A stretch of 64,000 nt of DNA from Propionispira arboris (lineage in GTDB: Bacteria > Bacillota > Negativicutes > Selenomonadales > Selenomonadaceae), in assembly GCF_900109225.1 (NCBI RefSeq), contig NZ_FNZK01000011.1, positions 62,001 to 126,000 on the forward strand. Reading direction: 5' to 3'. The translations under genes and the position numbers were made by a program. The number at the start of each line of letters is the position of its first letter. Within the stretch, counting starts at the first letter, position 1. Under the pieces are notes generated by a model. That model had not been told where the DNA came from, did not search any database, and worked only from the letters and a program-made list of their open reading frames with translations. Below are positions 60,399 to 64,000 of the stretch, piece by piece.

Positions 60399-61115
60399 AT
60401 GAACAATTATTTAAATAAGATTTTATGCGGAGATTCTTTGGAAATTTTACGGCAATTGCCGGATAATTATGTCGATGCCGTAATAACGGACCCGCCTTAT
60501 TCATCGGGTGGAATGACAGCGGCAGAACGCAGCAAAGATCCAACAGAGAAGTATGAACAGTCTAAACTGGTGCATCGACCAACATTCTATGGAGATACGA
60601 AAGATCAACGGAGCTGGCTGCATTGGTGCAATTTATGGATTTCAGAATGTCATCGTATTTTGAAACCAAGCGGGTATTTTTTAATGTTTACGGATTGGCG
60701 TCAACTGCCAGCGTCGACTGATGCTGTGCAAATTGGTGAATTAATTTGGCGCGGTATAGTTGCCTGGGATAAAGGCGGTGGCAGCCGGGCACCGCACAAA
60801 GGCTATTTTCGCCACCAATGTGAATATATTGTATGGGCTACAAAAGGGAAATGCCGGAAAAATGAACATGCGGGTCCTTTTCCTGGTTGCTATAAATTTC
60901 CGGTAAAACAGAGTGACAAATTTCATTTGACCGGAAAACCAAGCGATCTCATGAAGGAGCTAGTGCAAATCGTACCTGAAGGCAGCATTGTTTTAGATCC
61001 GTTTGCAGGATCGGGTACTACTTGCGTTGCGGCAAAGAAAATGAAACGTCAATTCATTGGGATTGAAAAAGATGAAGGGTATGCAGAAATTGCTTTGAAA
61101 AGAATAGATCAATGA
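60399..61115 (+). CDS. phage DNA methyltransferase (DPPY, N6-adenine type likely)
   Basis: 238 residues from ATG 60399 (AAAGGAGA upstream; the earlier in-frame ATG 60369 lacks one). Catalytic motif IV TDPPYSSGG near residue 30 comes before the AdoMet-binding motif I LDPFAGSGTTC near residue 205, the beta order of small methyltransferases. DPPY suggests adenine-N6. No restriction partner is beside it, so it is probably solitary, protecting phage DNA or altering regulation. Confidence 0.88.
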   Translation: MNNYLNKILCGDSLEILRQLPDNYVDAVITDPPYSSGGMTAAERSKDPTEKYEQSKLVHRPTFYGDTKDQRSWLHWCNLWISECHRILKPSGYFLMFTDWRQLPASTDAVQIGELIWRGIVAWDKGGGSRAPHKGYFRHQCEYIVWATKGKCRKNEHAGPFPGCYKFPVKQSDKFHLTGKPSDLMKELVQIVPEGSIVLDPFAGSGTTCVAAKKMKRQFIGIEKDEGYAEIALKRIDQ

Positions 61116-61135
61116 AATAAAACAGATAAGTAAAG

Positions 61136-61178
61136 TAGAAAGGTCAGCATAATAAAACGTGTGGATCTTTCTATTTTT
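61136..61178 (+). terminator. terminator after the methyltransferase gene
   Basis: TAGAAAGGTC and GATCTTTCTA pair (10 bp, one wobble) over an 18-base loop, followed by TTTTTAATTT. Confidence 0.75.
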
Positions 61179-61316
61179 AATTTCTAGTAAGTGTAATTAT
61201 AATAATAGTATTCGAGTTGAAACTAAAAACTATAATGTTTTGTTTTTAAAGGATTTGATGAGTTTTAGAAGAAATTATTTACATAAGATTATTGTTCTTA
61301 TAAGGAGATACTTAAT

Positions 61317-64000
61317 ATGGAAAATTTGACCAATTATTGCACGACCTTTCCTAAACAACCTAAAAAAGAAATACTTTTCGATGTTGCTTTGCAAATGATC
61401 TATGATGCATTCGATGGAGATAGAACGATGATTTTTATAAAGGGTAAACCTTTTACTGGGAAAACGACATTATTATCTCAGTTTGCAAGAAAATATTCGG
61501 ATAAAACCTTTTCTTTTTTTATAGGGAAAGACTATTGTACATCAAGTCCTCAAGCCTTTTTAAGTGATATTTGTGATCAGATGATCCATTGCTCATATAT
61601 CAATAGATCTGGAGTTTGGGATGAAAAAATTGGAACATTTGATCAAGACACCCTAAAAACATGTTTTTCTTCGTTATATAGAGATCTTAAAAGTGCGGTG
61701 AAAAAGGGTAAGGGACCTTTTTTCTTTGTTATAGATGGTATTCAAAATTTAGATCAGTTTGAGGGAGAGACACTACGACGCCTTTTACCGACGGGGGATG
61801 ACCAAGGCATATATGTATTATTGAGTGGGGACGAAAACACTAAATATCATTATGAATGTGAATATTTACCAGTAGCAAAGTTTTCGAAAGACAATTTAAA
61901 AGATTATTTTGATGATATAGAGGATTTAACAGACAAAGATATAGATGAGATATATAATGCATCAGGTGGAGTGGCAGGATATATCGTTGAATATAAGCGC
62001 CAAAGTGAACAAAATAGAAATAAAGATTTAAAAGGTAATATTCCTGATAACTTAACTAAACTAATGGAACGTACATGGAATGCAAGCAGAGAAAAAAATA
62101 TTGATTTTGACATGTTAGCAATCATAACGTTTTCTCCTGAAAAAATAAACAGGAATTTATTATTAGATATTACCGGAAAAAAAGAAGATCAGTTAGATGA
62201 TATGATAAAGAAATCGCAGATGATAGAAGTTGATGAAACGAGTGGACTGTTAGATTTAACTATCTATAAAGAGTTCTTAATGATTAAATTAAAAGACTTT
62301 GAAGATGTTGCTAATACAGCCATGATAAAATATTATTTAAAAGAAGATAATCAAGAAGGAGCATTTACGCAATTACCTATTATTTATAAAAGGACTTCTA
62401 AGTATAATGATATAGTCAAATTATTAACAGTGGAAAATTTGGTTAAACAGCTTACTTCACCTGAAGGTGGATTGTCTTTGGTTAGACGAAATATAAAAAT
62501 ATTAATAAAAATGGCATCGGAAAGCAAAGATTGGTCAAGAGTCGCTCTTTTCAACTTATTAGATGCACTAATAACTAATATATTGATTGAAGATCCAATA
62601 TTAGAAAATAAAATAGAAGCTTTATTATCTGTTGATGAATATGAAACAGCTTTAAATGAAGCGTTAAGATCATCGTTGCCAGAAGACCTTTTGAAGTTAA
62701 TATCTCCAGTATGTAGTTATATGCAGAAGAAAGGTCTAACCCTACCACCAAGTGCAAAAAAAGCACTAAATGATGCAGTAGATAGAATGGATAATACTAT
62801 ACAACTTACACCATGGATTATTGATGGTTTATATAATATAGCTGCAGATTTATTTTCAATAGACAGTAATTTAGGGTTAAAATTGTTGAAAAAAATATCG
62901 AAATATGATGGGAATGAAATAGATAATGGTAATTTAGTTGATATGCTTTGCACTAAGCTGGCTGTAAATTATAATTTTGAAGGGGAAGAATTAGAAACAT
63001 TAAAAACATTAAAAACAGAAATAAAAAATGATTCATTAAGAGAAGTAGCACTCAATGCACCTAGTTTAATTTTAAGAATGGATACAACGGGGTTGTTTGA
63101 ACAATTAAAAAATATACAGGATGTTTCGGCAAAATTATTCCTTTTAAAAGCATGGTGCGAAGAACATAAAAATGAGGACAACATGTCGGATGTGTTTTTT
63201 TATGCTATTCAGATTCTATACGAAGATGCTGGAAAAACTATATCCATAATATATTTAAGACAATTTTCAATTTTTATATTGTATTTTAAAAATACAGAAG
63301 CAGTCCAAAAGGCGATTAAGCTAATAGATGATCTAAAAGAAACAGCCATTAAAAGTCCAAAAGAAGAATATGCCAGACTAGAGATTAGTTTATCTGAAGC
63401 AGAGAATAAATTTAATATACAAGGTAGTGTGGAACGTTTTTATTCAATATATTTTGAATGTATAGAGATTACAGAGCTTGATGTGAAGTGTAATATATTA
63501 GGACGATTACTAATAGGCTTTCATAGAGTTATTAATGGAGATAATGCTTTGTATGCTGAAATAAATAATGAATTAAAACAATCATATAAAAATTTATTAG
63601 ATTTATCATCAGAACATTTTGATGCAGTTTATAGCTTAATTATTATGTTGGCTAGATATGATCATAAGTTAGCTGTAGAATTAGCCAAGAAAATTAATTT
63701 ATGTGATTGTAGAAACAATATGTTTAAAGAAATTGCACGGGCGTATAGTTGTAAAACGGTTTCAGAAATAGATTTTAACTTTTTAATTGATCTCATATAT
63801 ATGATTACGTATATTCCTTTAAGAGATTGGTTATTTACAATGGTATTAAGAAACCTTGTTCTTAAAGATCAAAATCCAGATAATAAAATCATTTGGATTT
63901 TGTATGATAAGTTGAAAAATATTAATAATTTTAAGGCGATGGCAATTTGTTCAGCGTGTTTTATGAAATGGTTTAAAACAGATATAAGAAAGGTAGAAAA
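61317..64000 (+). CDS. STAND-like P-loop ATPase, partial (open at window edge)
   Basis: At least 894 codons with no stop before the window ends; ATG 61317 follows AAGGAGATAC. Walker A IKGKPFTGKTTLLSQ is near residue 44 and Walker B GPFFFVIDGIQNLD near 142, then SGGVAGYIVEYKRQ, a winged-helix/linker region and several hundred residues of helical repeats (SLPEDLLKLISPVCSYMQ and similar). This architecture fits STAND NTPases such as Avs or other anti-phage ATPases, where the repeats sense a phage protein. No N-terminal effector domain is present; an effector could be at the unseen C-terminus or in the next gene. It sits alone behind a terminator at the right end of the prophage, typical of defence cargo. 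Confidence 0.65.
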   Translation, partial: MENLTNYCTTFPKQPKKEILFDVALQMIYDAFDGDRTMIFIKGKPFTGKTTLLSQFARKYSDKTFSFFIGKDYCTSSPQAFLSDICDQMIHCSYINRSGVWDEKIGTFDQDTLKTCFSSLYRDLKSAVKKGKGPFFFVIDGIQNLDQFEGETLRRLLPTGDDQGIYVLLSGDENTKYHYECEYLPVAKFSKDNLKDYFDDIEDLTDKDIDEIYNASGGVAGYIVEYKRQSEQNRNKDLKGNIPDNLTKLMERTWNASREKNIDFDMLAIITFSPEKINRNLLLDITGKKEDQLDDMIKKSQMIEVDETSGLLDLTIYKEFLMIKLKDFEDVANTAMIKYYLKEDNQEGAFTQLPIIYKRTSKYNDIVKLLTVENLVKQLTSPEGGLSLVRRNIKILIKMASESKDWSRVALFNLLDALITNILIEDPILENKIEALLSVDEYETALNEALRSSLPEDLLKLISPVCSYMQKKGLTLPPSAKKALNDAVDRMDNTIQLTPWIIDGLYNIAADLFSIDSNLGLKLLKKISKYDGNEIDNGNLVDMLCTKLAVNYNFEGEELETLKTLKTEIKNDSLREVALNAPSLILRMDTTGLFEQLKNIQDVSAKLFLLKAWCEEHKNEDNMSDVFFYAIQILYEDAGKTISIIYLRQFSIFILYFKNTEAVQKAIKLIDDLKETAIKSPKEEYARLEISLSEAENKFNIQGSVERFYSIYFECIEITELDVKCNILGRLLIGFHRVINGDNALYAEINNELKQSYKNLLDLSSEHFDAVYSLIIMLARYDHKLAVELAKKINLCDCRNNMFKEIARAYSCKTVSEIDFNFLIDLIYMITYIPLRDWLFTMVLRNLVLKDQNPDNKIIWILYDKLKNINNFKAMAICSACFMKWFKTDIRKVE

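Noticed and set aside
61190-61250. TATAAT at about 61231 as promoter for the STAND-like gene
   Set aside because: TTGAAA lies only eight bases upstream and no -35 is found at normal spacing.

Overview
The first 16.2 kb is ordinary bacterial chromosome; nearly everything after it (about 16.43 kb to the right edge) is one integrated element, a prophage whose right end lies beyond the window. The host is AT-rich, and gene content fits a diderm anaerobic Firmicute of the Negativicutes (Selenomonas/Veillonella relatives). Evidence: a two-subunit class I fumarase directly followed by a Bacillus-type sdhCAB (menaquinone-linked succinate dehydrogenase/fumarate reductase), dapF, tdk, rph-rdgB-phosphodiesterase, and a phage lysis cassette that appears to encode spanins, which are only needed where there is an outer membrane. 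The species cannot be named from the sequence alone.

Host part: thymidine kinase behind a structured leader (0.3-1.2 kb); YbgC-like thioesterase (1.4-1.8); a membrane protein and a CofE-like protein (2.0-3.3); rph-rdgB-phosphodiesterase in overlapping order (3.5-5.3); a five-gene fumarase/succinate dehydrogenase operon from one good promoter (5.5-10.2); a secreted GH84 N-acetylglucosaminidase, a DUF1003 protein, a cation efflux transporter and an S41-like peptidase (10.4-15.2); dapF; then tRNA-Pro and tRNA-Arg behind a perfect sigma-A promoter. tRNA-Arg is the probable attachment site.

Prophage part: next to the attachment site lies a cargo module with a probable non-coding RNA, a SLATT-type membrane effector and a reverse transcriptase. 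It is flanked by two near-identical terminator hairpins. Then come the tyrosine integrase, a potassium-channel-like protein, a secreted protein, a membrane-anchored DEDDh exonuclease and a CI-like repressor on the minus strand, facing a Cro-like gene. The operators are placed exactly on the promoters. The early region (23-33 kb) carries many small genes, a HUH-type Rep, ParA, ParB and a RecU-like resolvase, so the element may replicate and partition like a plasmid. Two accessory genes (a membrane protein and a frameshifted DUF2971 gene) precede the late genes.

The late genes (35-58 kb) follow the HK97/lambda siphovirus order: terminase small subunit, HNH-kinase fusion, P27-like protein, large terminase, portal, protease, capsid, connectors, tail tube, frameshifted tail chaperone, tape measure with a lytic transglycosylase domain, M/L/K/J-like tail tip, and tail fibre. 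Lysis (58-60.3 kb) has holin-like membrane proteins, a GH25 endolysin and a pair of overlapping spanin-like genes. A solitary adenine methyltransferase and a large STAND-like P-loop ATPase, open at the window edge, close the window. The strongest candidate for a little-described system is the RNA-SLATT-reverse transcriptase module at 16.7-18.8 kb. The next best are the fully overlapped spanin-like pair and a 44-base palindromic element repeated in front of parB and the tail fibre gene.
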